From: Parachlorella kessleri
Taxonomy: Eukaryota; Chlorophyta; Trebouxiophyceae; Chlorellales; Chlorellaceae
Length of the DNA: 64,000 nucleotides
Direction of reading: 5' to 3'
Assembly: GCA_001598975.1 (NCBI GenBank)
Contig: BBXU01000983.1
Location: 1-64,000 of the forward strand
Positions 35,508 to 49,821 of the stretch are shown piece after piece; the stretch's first letter is position 1, and every line of letters starts with the position of its first letter. The notes under the pieces are model-generated. The model saw nothing but the letters and a program-made list of their open reading frames with translations, searched no databases and was not told the origin of the DNA. The position numbers and the translations under genes were made by a program.

Positions 35508-36111
35508 CCGAGTGCAGGGGTGCTATTATTCAAGTCCACCTCATGCCAGGCGTGCTGAGGTGCAGGCGCAGGCGGGGCAATTCTGGGCTGGAGACACCCA
35601 TGGAGGCACCTTTGACCTGGACCCTCCAATGCAGCAGCTTGAGCCTTCTCAGCATGGAACTCAGCAACTCAAAGGCACTTTTGGCTGGTGGACCAACAGC
35701 TCAGCCTCACCAACCAGGGAGCAGCGCAGCAAGCTCCAGGAGATTATGTGTGTGCGCTGCAAGCTGCCGCAGTATGTAAGAGTCCCCGTGGGCCACCAGT
35801 GTAAGGTTGTGGTCCTCAACTAGACCACAACAAGGGCGCTAGCTTCCTTGACGCATGGCTTGCGCAGGACATTCTACTTCAGATTCCGCCTATAGCACGA
35901 GCAGGCACTGCAATAACAGACCAAAGCTGGCCAGCCTTTGCATGACCTGGCAGCTTTGGCTGGTGGCAACACAGGTAAGAAAATCCTTATTGCCTCTGCG
36001 CTGGGAGTTGAAAAAGTCAGTTCGGGGCCCTGCCTTGGCTTGCCAGTGCCCAAGATGTGCATCCGCATAACGTGCAGTACATCAGATGAGTTTTGCCTAG
36101 GCCAGCAGAGA
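35508..36111. promoter_or_regulatory. Upstream region of arrestin A, partly duplicated
   Basis: About 600 bases between copy A's first ATG and copy B's stop. The part at 35900-36060 clearly resembles 39325-39490 upstream of copy B (shared GGTGGCAACACA and CTGCGCTGG blocks). Single-base indels break any shared reading frame, so I read it as a duplicated promoter or leader rather than a gene. Confidence 0.5.
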
Positions 36112-38965
36112 CTATATCAATGCATCTGCCTGCTTCCCTTGCTGCTGGCCGCCGTTGCTGTGGCTCCCGATGCTCATGGCCTTTTGCCAGAAGGGGCTCT
36201 GTGGGCTGAGGGCGTCCGGTGGCAGGGGTGGTGCGCTGGGCACTTTAATCGCCACAGGGTCATAGATCTGTAAGGAAGGGGGGGATGCAGGAGGAGTTTG
36301 CAGAGCCATGGGCGGTTGAGGTGAACTATACCCCTTGAACATTAGCATATTGCAAATGCCCAGCAGTGAAGGTCACAAGCTCGTCACGCCAGCAAACATT
36401 AGCATGTGTCCAAGTCGCTTCCCAAGATTTAGCCCTGGCAAGCTGATGACTACGCCACCCTGTAATGCCCAATGGTGCAGCATCGGACCCCTTCACTTGC
36501 TTCATCGCCAACCCCCACGGGGCCCACACTAGCCCATTGTTGGGTTTCAGCTCATTTTCCTTCAACAGCCCCCCCCCCCACCCACCCACACACCCACATA
36601 CACACACGTACTCACAAACACACACACACAAGACACACCTTGCTGGGCTGCCACTCTGGCGGCGGCTGCGTGTAGAACACTGCGCCCTGCCGCTGCGGCG
36701 GGTGGACTACCACTGGAGTCTTCAATTTCAGGTCTGACACGCACCAGCCCCCCTTGAGCACCACCTTCACGCAGTAGTCGCACTGGATCAACTGGCCATG
36801 GGTGGTGGGAGGCAAGCTGGGTGGCAAGGCGAGGAGAAACAGCCTGCATGGACAGGGTGGTAAATAAGGGGTTCGTAGGCTACTTCTACACATCCGCACT
36901 CCATCACATGCACATCCATGCCACAGCAACACTACTTGGACATGCACTAAGCCAGCGGAACTTATCGCGATACTTGATATCAAGTAATGCAGCGTAGGTG
37001 AGCCAGGAAGCGCTGTGACACGAGATTACAAAAGCCCAGCTGTCAGTCTGGTATCAGCCAATTAGGACATAGAAGGGGAAAAAAATTGGTGAGCTGATGA
37101 CCATACCTTGCGAGCCCACCCTTCAAGGTTGTGTAGCTAGGCACCCCTGGGTAGACTTGCTTGCATACAGTGTCTTTCTGGGTTCGTTTCCGACCAAGGT
37201 CAGCCTTCAAGACTACCTTTCGCACCAGGCACACCTACGAGGCAAGCAGCGCCGGCAGCCAAGGCGTCAGTTACAGACACAACCAGCCCCTGCGCTCTCC
37301 AGCAGTGCTGGCAAGCCCAATTGCCGTTGACTACTCATAGGACAAGCACCCCAAATGCTGGTCAATTGAAAGGATGCACCAGCAGAAGCTCAAAGAGAGT
37401 GGGCGACACGGGCACCTCCACAGTCTTGAAGGCATCTGAGGACTGGTTATCTGCCTGCAGCCGGATTTGAGCCTGCTGCCCCGCCACATAGTGATCTCGG
37501 TCCACATCTGTTGAAGCCGAGGCATGGCCCCGCCGGAAGCAACAGCAGAAGTATACCTCCACTTCCTACAGGAGTGACAGAAAGCAGGCTGCTGAGTCAT
37601 CTTGTAGCTGCTCAGGCTACATAGAGAAGCCCAAGCTCAACAGCAACTCAGTTGCTGAGGTATGACCGAAGGTAAGCAATAACGAGCGACAGGGGCACTG
37701 TGCATTCTACTGCACAGAGGCAACATTACTAGCTCCTAAAACCTCACAGATTGGATGGCCTGCTATACCAAAGTTCAGGTGGGTCATCTACGGCCCTTAC
37801 CGCCTGCTGCGTCACAGAGGATGGCACAGTCTGTAGCCGCTGGTACACCAGCAGCTGCTGGGAGGCCTTAATTGACTTGCTGAACATGCCCGGGGTGTGG
37901 CAGCAGGCCTTCACTTTGTAGACCACATCAGCCCTACAGTCCCACCGAACCGGGGAACTTTACCCACGGCTCGGACACCTTCATAGAGTACCTGGTAGGG
38001 CCAGCTGCTTTCCTTCTGAAAAGCACATACGCGTTAGGCAAAGAGGCCCCGTATTGAGAGTAGAAGGCACCGCGCTGCCTGCGCCAGGGGCCTTACAGTG
38101 CCGCTGGGCTCACCTGGCATCGCCCTGCGAATAAGAGAATGACCCCGGCAGGTTGTTTGGAAGGGCAAAGACAAATCCAAACTGGTACTGCCCTGCTGCA
38201 AGGATGCCCGAAGGTCTCAGAGGCACCTGCAGCAGTGCGTGTGGCAGGCAGACCCCTTGAATGGCAGCAGGAGGAACCTGAAGGGAGTGTACTATACAGC
38301 AAGCTTGCAGTCGACCGAACAGTTTGCCCGAAAGAGGTGACACGACGGCTAGCTGCTGTTTCCCCCGAATGATCCCACCTACAAAGGCATGTCCAGGCTG
38401 GTTGCGAGTGCTTATTGTGCTTTTGTGAGACACATTGCACACAGCGCCCATCGGGTTGGGCTATACCTTAACTTTGAAGAAGTCCTTCCTGCCATTTCGT
38501 GACACACGCCGGGTAGAAGTTCTTCCGTTGATTGTCTGGGTTACTGACTCGGTATAGTGGGTCTTCTCCAGCCCAGTCACCTGGTAGGGCGGTTTGAGGC
38601 TTCATGAGACTCAAGTCTCATTATAGGATGACAGGGGTTCAAACTAGCCACAGGATAGGATTCAGCGGTTTGCCCTCCCCTCTCCAACTCAATTTTCAGG
38701 GAGGAATACATAGCGGCGCTCCGTTCCGAGCGCCGAGCGCTATCTAGGCAGCCCTGGCCCCGTGCATGCTCTAGTCTTTAGGGCAGGCCCGCACCTTCAG
38801 GTCTATCCCCGTGGTTGTTACGTCCTGTGCGCAGCTTAAGCACACCACCCCCCGCACTACATCACCGGCATAATACCCAGTTGGCGAATCGCATTGGATC
38901 ACAATGGCGGAGCTTGAGTTGCCCATGCTCGTCTGTGGACCGTGCAGTGTGACGACGCGGTGCAT
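36112..38965 (-). CDS. Arrestin-domain protein, tandem copy B
   Basis: Paralogue of copy A on the same strand, immediately upstream of it. Eight exons from the ATG at 38926 give 376 residues: 38926-38795, 38580-38467, 38226-38114, 37933-37801, 37565-37416, 37234-37107, 36843-36639, 36267-36112. Exons 3 to 8 have exactly the same lengths as in copy A (113, 133, 150, 128, 205, 156). The coding sequence is close throughout, for example CDSPTGYYAGDVVRGVVCL, LAAGQYQFGFVFALPNNLPG, TPGMFSKSIKASQQLLVYQR and SPQSPFWQKAM. Exons 1 and 2 are shorter, and the variable loop after THYTESV differs. MGNSSS and the CCCF cluster are kept, as is the in-frame upstream ATG (38965). Both copies look intact, with no stops or splice losses. 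Confidence 0.87.
36572..36638. repeat. CA-rich microsatellite, arrestin B last intron
   Basis: Poly-C, CCCA and CA repeats immediately after the exon 7 donor (minus strand), at the position of the shorter tract in copy A. Confidence 0.65.
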
Positions 38966-39867
38966 CCAGGATGCACGGATGATGATCTTAAGGAAACCTC
39001 TGAGGAAAGCGCGTAATGTCAGGCGTGCTGAGGGTGGTTCAGGCGCAGCTGGACCCTTCGATAACAGCAGGGTCCAGCCTTCTCAGCAAGGAATATAGCA
39101 ACTCAAAGGCGCACTGGGTGGTGGACCGGCAGCCCAGCCTCACCAACCCCATGGAGCAGCGCAGTGCTCAAGCTCCAAGAGATCAAGCGCACGCTGCCAA
39201 GCTGCCGCTGCACGTACAAGTCTCACCAGTGTAAACTCATGTTCTTTAAACTGACCTCAGCAAGATCACTAGCTACCTTGGCTTTTGGCTTGCGCAGGAC
39301 GTTTGACATCAAACTCCCAATACAGATAAGCAGGGTGTGCAGGACTCGACAAAGCTGTCCAGCTTTTGGCACAACCTGGCAGCTTGGCTGGTGGCAACAC
39401 ATGTAAGAGACTTTTCACTGCGTCTGCGCTGGCAGTATAAGAGGTCAGTTGGGGACCCTGCCATGGGATGCCAGTGCCCAAGGGGTGAGCATAAGGAGGC
39501 CTCCGCATTCAACCGTACTAACAATCTCTTAGTTCAGGTTCCTCACTAATATCCTTGTCAACAGATACACGTACGTTATGATGGTTCACTACCGTACCAT
39601 GGGCGGATGTACCGACGCAGTGCGGAAGCTTGGACCAAGGGCATGACATATATTTTTTCTTGGCAGCCACCACAGCATCACCGGCCCCTGTCTGCCCCAA
39701 ATGGTCGCACCCCTCCTGAGGCAGTACGGTACCTCAGTTATTGGCGGGACTCGCCGCCTGGTGCGGTGTTCTGCAAGGCCTAAGACGCTGGAGGCCCTTT
39801 CCTTGCGAAGAACACCATCCCACGGTGCTTGGGATAGCTGCAGGGGTGTCAAGCAGGCATCCGCACC
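38966..39867. promoter_or_regulatory. Divergent upstream region, arrestin B / eL14
   Basis: About 900 bases between opposing start codons. The proximal part up to about 39530 resembles the upstream region of copy A and marks the edge of the duplicated unit. The rest should carry the eL14 promoter. No other gene is supported. Confidence 0.45.
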
Positions 39868-41836
39868 ATGCCTTTCAAGAGGTGAGGCGTTCACGAGCAG
39901 GGAAGGGCTGCCTAACACCGCTTCCTTATAGTCACCGAATTATCTGTTTGGCTGTGGGACACCTCATAACATGATGCTTGCATGATACTTGTTTCCGTGT
40001 CGAAAAGCTATGAGCGCGCGTGTTCACGGTTCTTTATATCTGTGTTGGCAGGTACGTGGAGATTGGCCGTGTGGCCATGATTAACTACGGCCCTGAGTAC
40101 GGCAAGCTGGTGGTCATCTCAGACGTGGTCGACCAGAACAGGGTGAGGCCAGGCGGGCGATGGCAGCAGGAGGCAACTTTGTGTGCTGGGCAGTACCAGG
40201 GCTGGCACGGGCCCGCATGCAGTGACAAGGAGTGGGCTGTCAGCTGAGGAAAGGCAGCTGCCTTGGCAAGGCCCACTACACGATTGAAAGCGGTGGTGCG
40301 GCTGTTGGTGCGGCTATTGAAGACCTGGCTGAGAGGAGCTTGGCAGAGGCCTGTAGTGCCCATGGCCGCACAGTCCGGAGTGATTGGAGCTGGAGTAGGC
40401 AGCCCCGTCCAGTGGGGCAACAGGGCGGCAACTTGGGCGCACGGCCAGCAGCCACAGCCTTAGCGTGTTTGGAGCAGGGGCAGCCAGCATTGTTGCAGAC
40501 ATCTATGTAGGCAGGTCCATAGGACCTGCTGAGCACCTGGGCCACTGCAGCGCCCTTGGGCCACTGCAGCGCGTCCGGGCTCTGAGGCATGACATGTCCG
40601 TCACGGGCAACTGTTTGTGCCCTCGCAGGCCCTGATTGACCGGCCCGACGAGACCCGCCGTGTGGAGAACTTCAAGCGCCTTGCAATCACTGACTTCAAG
40701 GTGGAGATTCCCCGCCTGGCCAAGAAGTCCGTGCTGAAGAAGGCCCTGGAGGAGGCTGGTGCGTGGGACGCAAGATAATGGAACTTGTGGCGCGGCGCGT
40801 GGGGGTGGGGGTGGGGGGGGGGGGTTTGGGGGGGCAGGAGGTCTGTGGCGGCATCGGGTACAGGGCAATGGCATTGATCGGATGCCGCAGACGTGGAGTG
40901 TGTGGCTGCACAGGGCTAGGTTTTCCTATTCTAGGCTAGAAGTGATAGGCTCCGAGGGCTGGTGGCCCGAGGCGGCTGAGGGGGATGGCGCAGTACTGCC
41001 GTCAGGAGGACACAAAGTCTCACTGGCTTTCGAGTGGGGCAGCACGGAGGATGTGGACGTACACAAATCAAAATGTGACTCGAGGGACGGGAGATTGTTT
41101 CAGCCAAGCAGTAATTTTTGGATTGTTATGGCGGCATCAGCGGCAGCGTGTGGTATTGTAGTAAGTGTGAAGCTATGGCTTCGCCCAGGTGGCAACTGTA
41201 TCGGTGACGTTGAGATTATTTTGTGGATATGGGTTTGTGGGTATGGAACACTTCATCGGTTGCTGGATATGGGACAATTCATTGGTTGCCTCAAAAATGG
41301 ACAGTGCCGGGGAGGTGGCGTGGGGTTGCCAGGGTCTGGCTCGCCTTTACCTCAGGCTCTTGGGGAGATATTGAAGACGTCAAATCATCTTAACTAGCTT
41401 TGTTGAAGATAATGCCAGATCTGCTGAGGGGTTTGCTAAGGAGTGTGCACGCCTTGATCTTGCTGCAGATGTGTTCAACAAGTTTGCTGCTAGCGCCTGG
41501 GGCCAGAAGCTGGCCAAGCGTGCCGCCAAGGCCGACCAGACTGACTTTGACCGCTACAAGGCCATGGTCCAGAAGATCAAGCGCAGCGCACAGGTGAGGA
41601 TATGGCGCTGCATGAGCGGTGGTCCGGCTTTATTGAGGAAAGTGGCGTGTGAGGCACCCCTGGTTAGTTTTATGGTGCGTGTGCGGCAAGGAGTGCGCCG
41701 TAGTATCAATGGGTGGCTGACTGGGTGCAAGTAGGTCTCATGCCAGCAGGCGGGCAGAAGATTGAGGCTTTGCACCATCTGCTGGCTGCAGGTTAGGAAA
41801 GCTTTCAACCAGCTGAAGAAGCAGGCCGCCAAGTGA
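39868..41836 (+). CDS. RPL14: 60S ribosomal protein L14 (eL14)
   Basis: Structural protein of the cytosolic large subunit. Five exons (39868-39881, 40052-40142, 40629-40758, 41469-41593, 41792-41836) give 134 residues. A 14-base first exon encodes MPFKR, then [20 protein letters not shown] (KOW-type fold), [40 protein letters not shown] and a basic C-terminal helix ending [14 protein letters not shown]. Tiny first exons are common in ribosomal-protein genes. All splice sites are GT-AG. A TGTAA signal at 41871-41875 is only 35 bases after the stop. The third intron contains a long G tract. Confidence 0.96.
40800..40837 (+). repeat. G-rich tract in eL14 intron 3
   Basis: Runs of five to twelve G separated by single T or C. 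It could form a G-quadruplex in DNA or pre-mRNA. Confidence 0.6.
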
Positions 41837-42848
41837 GCATGGGCCGTGCAGCTCAGCAGCCGCTTCCTCCTGTAATAGATCCTCAAGGGTATCTCTGTGA
41901 GACAAGGAGCTACGGCAGGAGTGGCAGGCATCATGAACACGCATGGCAGCACCGCACTCGTCACCCTTGGAAGGTTGGCTGCCGGGCGAGCTGTATCGTG
42001 AAGCAGGCTGGGTGGGTGCTCATTGCGCAAGTCAGTCATCAGCACTCCGAGCAGTCAAATGACAAACCCAGGCATTGTGGGGTGCGCTCTGGAGTGCTGC
42101 CCTCTGGCCCAGGTCATGACTGCTCAGTGCACAGGATGTTTGCAGAGTTGCGTAAGGGGCGGCTGCAGAAACATGGTGGTTGTGGAGGCCCTGCCATTAT
42201 GACGACACTTTCATGCAAAGCCATCCTGGCAACCGACTGACATGCTTGCTAACCTTCAAGGTACAAGTTGTTCTTCAATGTCCAGCCCCGCTATCTCCAG
42301 CAGTGTGTGGGTGTCAGTTGCATGAGCTGCTAGCACACACGGATGCACTAACCATCGTGTGGTCGGGCCATTACTGAGTGGGTGGGAAGTGGTAATGTCC
42401 CAACCCTTTCAACACATTCCACCCCTGCCCCTTCGCATTAGCTGCAGCTGCCACCTTTTGCTTACACAGCTTTACCCTCTACCGCTCTGCTCACATTCAT
42501 ATTCAACAAGTACAGTTTCACCACTATCTTTCCAATGCTCGCATTTGCATGCCACCATAAACAAATCAAACAATGCCATCTTGATTGATCAGTTATGACA
42601 GGCTGACGTATCAACTGCAGCAGCAGTTGGGCACAACTTCATGACGGGCCATACAGGATCACTGCACGCAACGCATGCGCGCAGCATGCTCCACCGCAAT
42701 TGAAGCCACACCAGCTTTGCAGGAGGTTGGTGTTGTCTCCTGGGGTTGTCACCGACTTCTTTAAGCGCAACAGCCCTGGCCTGCAAGTCCCAACCACCAG
42801 GGTGACCGCTGCGCCTAGATCGCTGAGGGACCAATTGAACAGACAGCC
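41837..42848. other. Gap between eL14 and MTHFR
   Basis: eL14 3' UTR, then the MTHFR promoter region. A pyrimidine-rich stretch lies at 42415-42500. No gene is supported. Confidence 0.45.
41871..41875 (+). terminator. TGTAA poly(A) signal, eL14
   Basis: Green-algal poly(A) motif 35 bases after the eL14 stop codon. Confidence 0.5.
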
Positions 42849-45692
<2,844 letters not shown>

Positions 45693-46892
45693 GACAAGTT
45701 TGTGAGGGACCGCCACTGGGTAAGCCCTGAAGTGTGTCTTCGGCACAGGAGAGTAGAAGAAAATGTAGAAAATGTTGGGTGCACATCTCAACCCGCATCG
45801 AGCGTAAAGACAGCTTGTCTTTTCTGAAGCTTGCCCTTAGAGGTGGCCAGGCAGCTGCTCCTTGGTCCGATTTGCCGTGTCCCGGCGCCAGACGAGCTCT
45901 GTGGTAGCAACTGACTTGCAGACCCCTGGTTTCTTGCTCTGGCTCCTGCTTGTCTGTGCTGTTAGCTCTTTCCACAGGTAGGTCATTTCTCTTTTGGACA
46001 GTACACAGTGGTGCGCGTGGGACCAGTCTTGGGCCCAAAATTAGCCAGCATAGTATCATTACCGCCTTTTAAAGACTAGGGCAAAGATGAGGGTGGATGT
46101 GGGCTGGGGCACCGCTTTCCTTACAGGGGGCCCCCAGTTGAGACTCCTTCCTGCTAGCTTTGACGATGGCAGCTAGTGTACCTCACGTCTACTAAGTCAG
46201 AGATTTATCTCAACTTATTTAAGATCCTGGAAATGTCGCATTCCTTCATGCTGCTGCTCACGGCAGCAGACTGCTAGTAATCCTCACAGCGGGACCTGAT
46301 GGTGCTGATAGGTAGCCAACTGCAACAGCAGCCTCTGTCGCACCGCGGCTGCCTGCACCGCTAGTTGCAGCCCTGCAAGCAACAAAAGCAAGCCCATGTG
46401 GCTTCAAAGCGGGGGTTATCATGACATAAATTTAGGTACATGCATGCTGCCCTAATAACTCACAGCTACACATTTCCAGTATACCTCCATACCTCCCCTC
46501 TGATTGCATTACCTGCCACCCTAAATATAACATTTCCTCTCCAGATCTTTGCATTGCCGTGGTGCGTCCCGCTATATGCTGGGTGCACAGGCTCTGCTAC
46601 GCATTTCCTGTCAAACTATGGCAGCCTCAGCAAGACTGTCAACTAAAAAGGGAACCCCTCCGCTGTTCCCACCTAGCTCATTCCATTCTAGGGCTATGTC
46701 GCTACATGTCTGGCGGCCTGGCTCGCAGGCACCAACTACAGTTGTCACCTCTACCCGTCATTCTTCAGTGATGAAGTCAGGGTGAGCACAACTACAATAA
46801 GCCTGTCTGCCTGCTCTGCTCGCCTGTTGCGCTTCCTGCTGCTCCCTGCTGGCTTTCTTTCAGGCCTAACACTGTTCTCTACTGCCCCTGCT
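45693..46892. other. Region between MTHFR and VMA22
   Basis: Convergent 3' flanks of about 1.2 kb. A repeat-family copy lies at 46470-46545. No trace of an MTHFR C-terminal domain and no other gene found. Confidence 0.45.
46470..46545 (-). repeat. Dispersed repeat family, copy
   Basis: Shares TACCTCCCCTCTGATTGCAT followed by TACCTGCCACCCTAAATA with the copies at 20811-20945 and 46934-47062. Confidence 0.6.
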
Positions 46893-48769
46893 TCAGTTGA
46901 GCTGCATCTCCTCTTCCAGTGGCCTTAGCTTATCTTGGGGAGAGAATTACTGGCTCAGAAATCAGGCAAGACTCAGGCTCATTCTGCATTCAACCCTGTC
47001 CGCCCAGTATCCCAATACCTCCTCCCTGCTCGCATTCCCTGCACCCTCAATAAATAAACCAGGTGGAGTCCCACCATCGTGCACAGAACCAGCTATCCTC
47101 GAGGCGGAGTACAGAGGATCACTTGCCTTCCAAAAAGTTCCTCTCCGCCTCCCGCAGCTGAGGCGCCACCAATGCCCCGAACCACTGCAACGGCTTCTTT
47201 TTAGGACGGCTGGTGCTTTGGTCCTCAGCTCCTACGCCGCTGCATACACAACGCCTCCCAGTGAGCACTGTGTAGGCTGCCGTGGCTGCTCGAGCACATC
47301 CACGAATGGTTCAGGCCACTACGCATAGCCATGCATCAACAGGCGAAGCAGCACGGCTAAGAGGCTGAAGCATGGCAACTTGCATGCTTGCCCCATGCCC
47401 GCCTACTTTCCTTGAGGCAAGTAAGATGCCATTGCAAGGTGCATCTGCAGCTATAAACTGCAGAGCTGTGACGATGACTACCAACTAACTTAGCTAACTT
47501 AGAGGCAGCAGTCTAGCCTGACACTAAGCGACACTAAGCAACTTGCCACCTGCCCTATAATTCCCTCAGATCCCACTCCAAACAGGAGGGCACAATTGGG
47601 GAGACGCGGGCCGTCTATGGGAATCCGATACGCGGGCGAGCCAGCACCACAGCACTCAGCCCGCCCTTCTGCCCCGGCTACAAAAGAGAGCCAGCCATGA
47701 CTCGAGTACCTGGCACAAGTGCCAGCATCATCCGCATCTAGGCAGTGGTACTTGGCTGCAAGCTCCTGAAGGAAGCTGCTGGTATCCTCAGACAAGTGTA
47801 GTGCTGCCACGGCTTCTGAGATAGAAGGTGCAATGCTGCCCTGTCCACCACTGACACCATCCCCACTGGGGTTTACGTTAGTGCTGCTGCCACTGCTGGT
47901 TGCTTGCTGTTGAGTAGCAGCGGCTTCCGTTGTGTTACTCTCATCTAGGGTGCCATCGCCCCCAACAGTGCTTCTGGCTTCAACCGGCTGGGCCTGGGTT
48001 GCTGTTGCAGCCGCTACAGACGACAGTGGCACGGGCAACTCCTGTGTCGCACTCCCACGTTTGCTGCTAGCAGCCTGGGTGGATGTGCTCTGAACCAGCT
48101 GCAGCTCCCCTGGCTCTGTAGGCAGAAAAGGGCGCAGCAGAGGCCTCTGTCAAATTGAACCTGATACTCGAAGCAAGGCAATCTCATACCCACTATCACG
48201 CCCAGAAAAGTTACTGCTAGCTAGCTAAGACTGACAGTTACTGGCCCAACCTACGGACAGATGTTGTGGAGCATGTAGCAACCTGCTACTCCTGTAAACA
48301 GTCCAAGTCATTGTTTTAAAAAAGGCTTGTTTGTGAAAAAGCCTCAGCGAAACAAGTGCTGCGGGTCAGGCCACAAGGAAAAAAATCGTAACGGCTTCCA
48401 GCCCTGTGTGTGCACTTCACTCCCCTCCATGCGCAACCCTCTAACATACCCAACACCTGCCCACCTGTCACAGCCACCCTCCTTGTGGCGTGCATGTGGA
48501 CCGGGTACTGCAAGCTAGATACCTTGTCGCCCCCCATGGAATACCGGCCTGCCGAGATATTCAGGAAGCCCGTGCGCAGTGTTTGGCACAGGTGGTGCTG
48601 CAACTCCAAATATTGCTGCGAGCAACAAGTTTACTACTTAGGCTTGCGGCAGGTGGGTTCTGCCCCTGATCCATGACGCAAGGCTTTGGATCACATGATG
48701 TGCAGTGTTCACCTCCAGCAGGTCCAGCACTGCAACAAAAGCCGTCTCCCGTTTGATGTTGTTCTCCAT
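46893..48769 (-). CDS. VMA22: VMA22/CCDC115-like V-ATPase assembly factor
   Basis: ER chaperone-like factor needed to assemble the V-ATPase Vo sector. Five exons (48769-48713, 48615-48465, 48115-47710, 47239-47127, 46933-46893) give 255 residues. The N-terminal coiled coil leads into the signature TLRTGFLNISAGRYSMGGDK plus VSSLQYPVHMHATRRV. A long Ser/Thr/Gln-rich linker follows in exon 3. Exon 4 holds the second signature, KKPLQWFGALVAPQLREAER, equivalent to the DPLRWFG-LVPP-LR block. Exon 4 either reads on to a stop at 47119 or splices from a GC donor (AAG|GCAAGT) to a final short exon with DKLRPLEEEMQLN. The last exon is the least certain; the rest is solid. A repeat copy lies in that last intron. 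Confidence 0.8.
46934..47062 (-). repeat. Dispersed repeat family, copy in the last VMA22 intron
   Basis: Most complete match to 20811-20945, with the same order of blocks and the terminal CCCTCAATAAATAAA. It is in sense orientation relative to VMA22. Confidence 0.65.
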
Positions 48770-49821
48770 CTTGATAGCCTGGTAAAAGTATGTGCATGCG
48801 GGTCATAAGCAAAGAGTCTTTTGGAGCGCGAAGGCTCCCGCCGCCTTACAGCAGATGGGGGAGGGGGTCTACCGTGTTGCGAAGCTAGTGCGAAAGGGGC
48901 TGTGTGACCAAACCCAAGTGGCCGCACAGCACCTTACGTCTTCCTTCTTCGGGCGCCTGAGGGTGCAAAGGTGCACGCACAGGGAATTGCAATTGGACTC
49001 CCGCGTCTCCGGCCAAAGTCAAAAACGGTCGCCCGAGCATCCCAAGCAGGTCTGATCGCACTACACTTCATTAAGAACTTGGTATTTATTATATGCTAGC
49101 GACAGGGCCCAACTTGCATACCTAACCCTTGCTACAGCCGCACTGAACTTGCATGCTCTCTGATGAGCTCTTATTCTTGCCCATCTTGTACCAAGTCTAG
49201 TCACCGTGGGCCTTTTTCCCACCAAACCCAACGCTTCCGCCTCCGGACAGGGCAGAAACGCAGCATGGCATTGCAACAGCTCTGCACTACTAGCGCGCTC
49301 ATGCAGCAGGTCGACCGCCCTAAGTTCAAGGCTTATGTTAGACCTAGGCCAAGAAGCCCAGTACTGTGCGAAACGCGCGATGCTGGGCTGGTCGGTGCCG
49401 TCATACCAATTACTTGCCCTTTGAGGTTGACCATTTGAAAGTATTTGTGCAGGTCTGCCGTCCCATAGCAATTGGACTTCTTTGTCGTCTTCAGGCCCTA
49501 AGCTGCAGCTCAAGTGCTCTCCCAGCAGGCTTCTCAGGAGGTGGGTTCAATGGATGCAGCTCTTCCTTTGAGTGTTGATGGCCTGCTGCACCTGTGGATG
49601 AACCCAGGCTTAACGCACTGGATGTGATTTCATGGTCATGCTTCACATCGCTGCCACCGCAGGTCGCTTGCTTCACAGCGGCGCCCACCCACGACTCAGG
49701 CGGCGAAGGGTGAGACTTGGTGGAGGCGCCTGCCAGTTGCCCCTTTCTTGTAACACAGCGCGTGTCCTGCTCACTGCCAAAACTAGCTGTGCTTAACCTA
49801 TCTGCCTAGTTGTGCCTACAG
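48770..49821. other. Divergent region, VMA22 / Deg protease
   Basis: About 1 kb. A 150-codon minus-strand frame (49061-49513) starts at TTG, has no internal Met and matches nothing I know; I do not call it. An upstream Deg exon is possible at about 49664-49709 (acceptor and donor present, in phase with the ATG at 49822), but it has no recognisable content. Confidence 0.4.

Noticed and set aside
35440..36070. Plus-strand gene upstream of arrestin A with a relative upstream of arrestin B
   Set aside because: The two blocks are similar as DNA, but single-base indels break the shared frame and there is no conserved protein. They are better explained as duplicated upstream DNA.
49061..49513. 150-codon minus-strand frame between VMA22 and Deg
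   Set aside because: Its only start is TTG, it has no internal Met, and I see no family or exon that joins it in phase. It remains unexplained rather than disproved.
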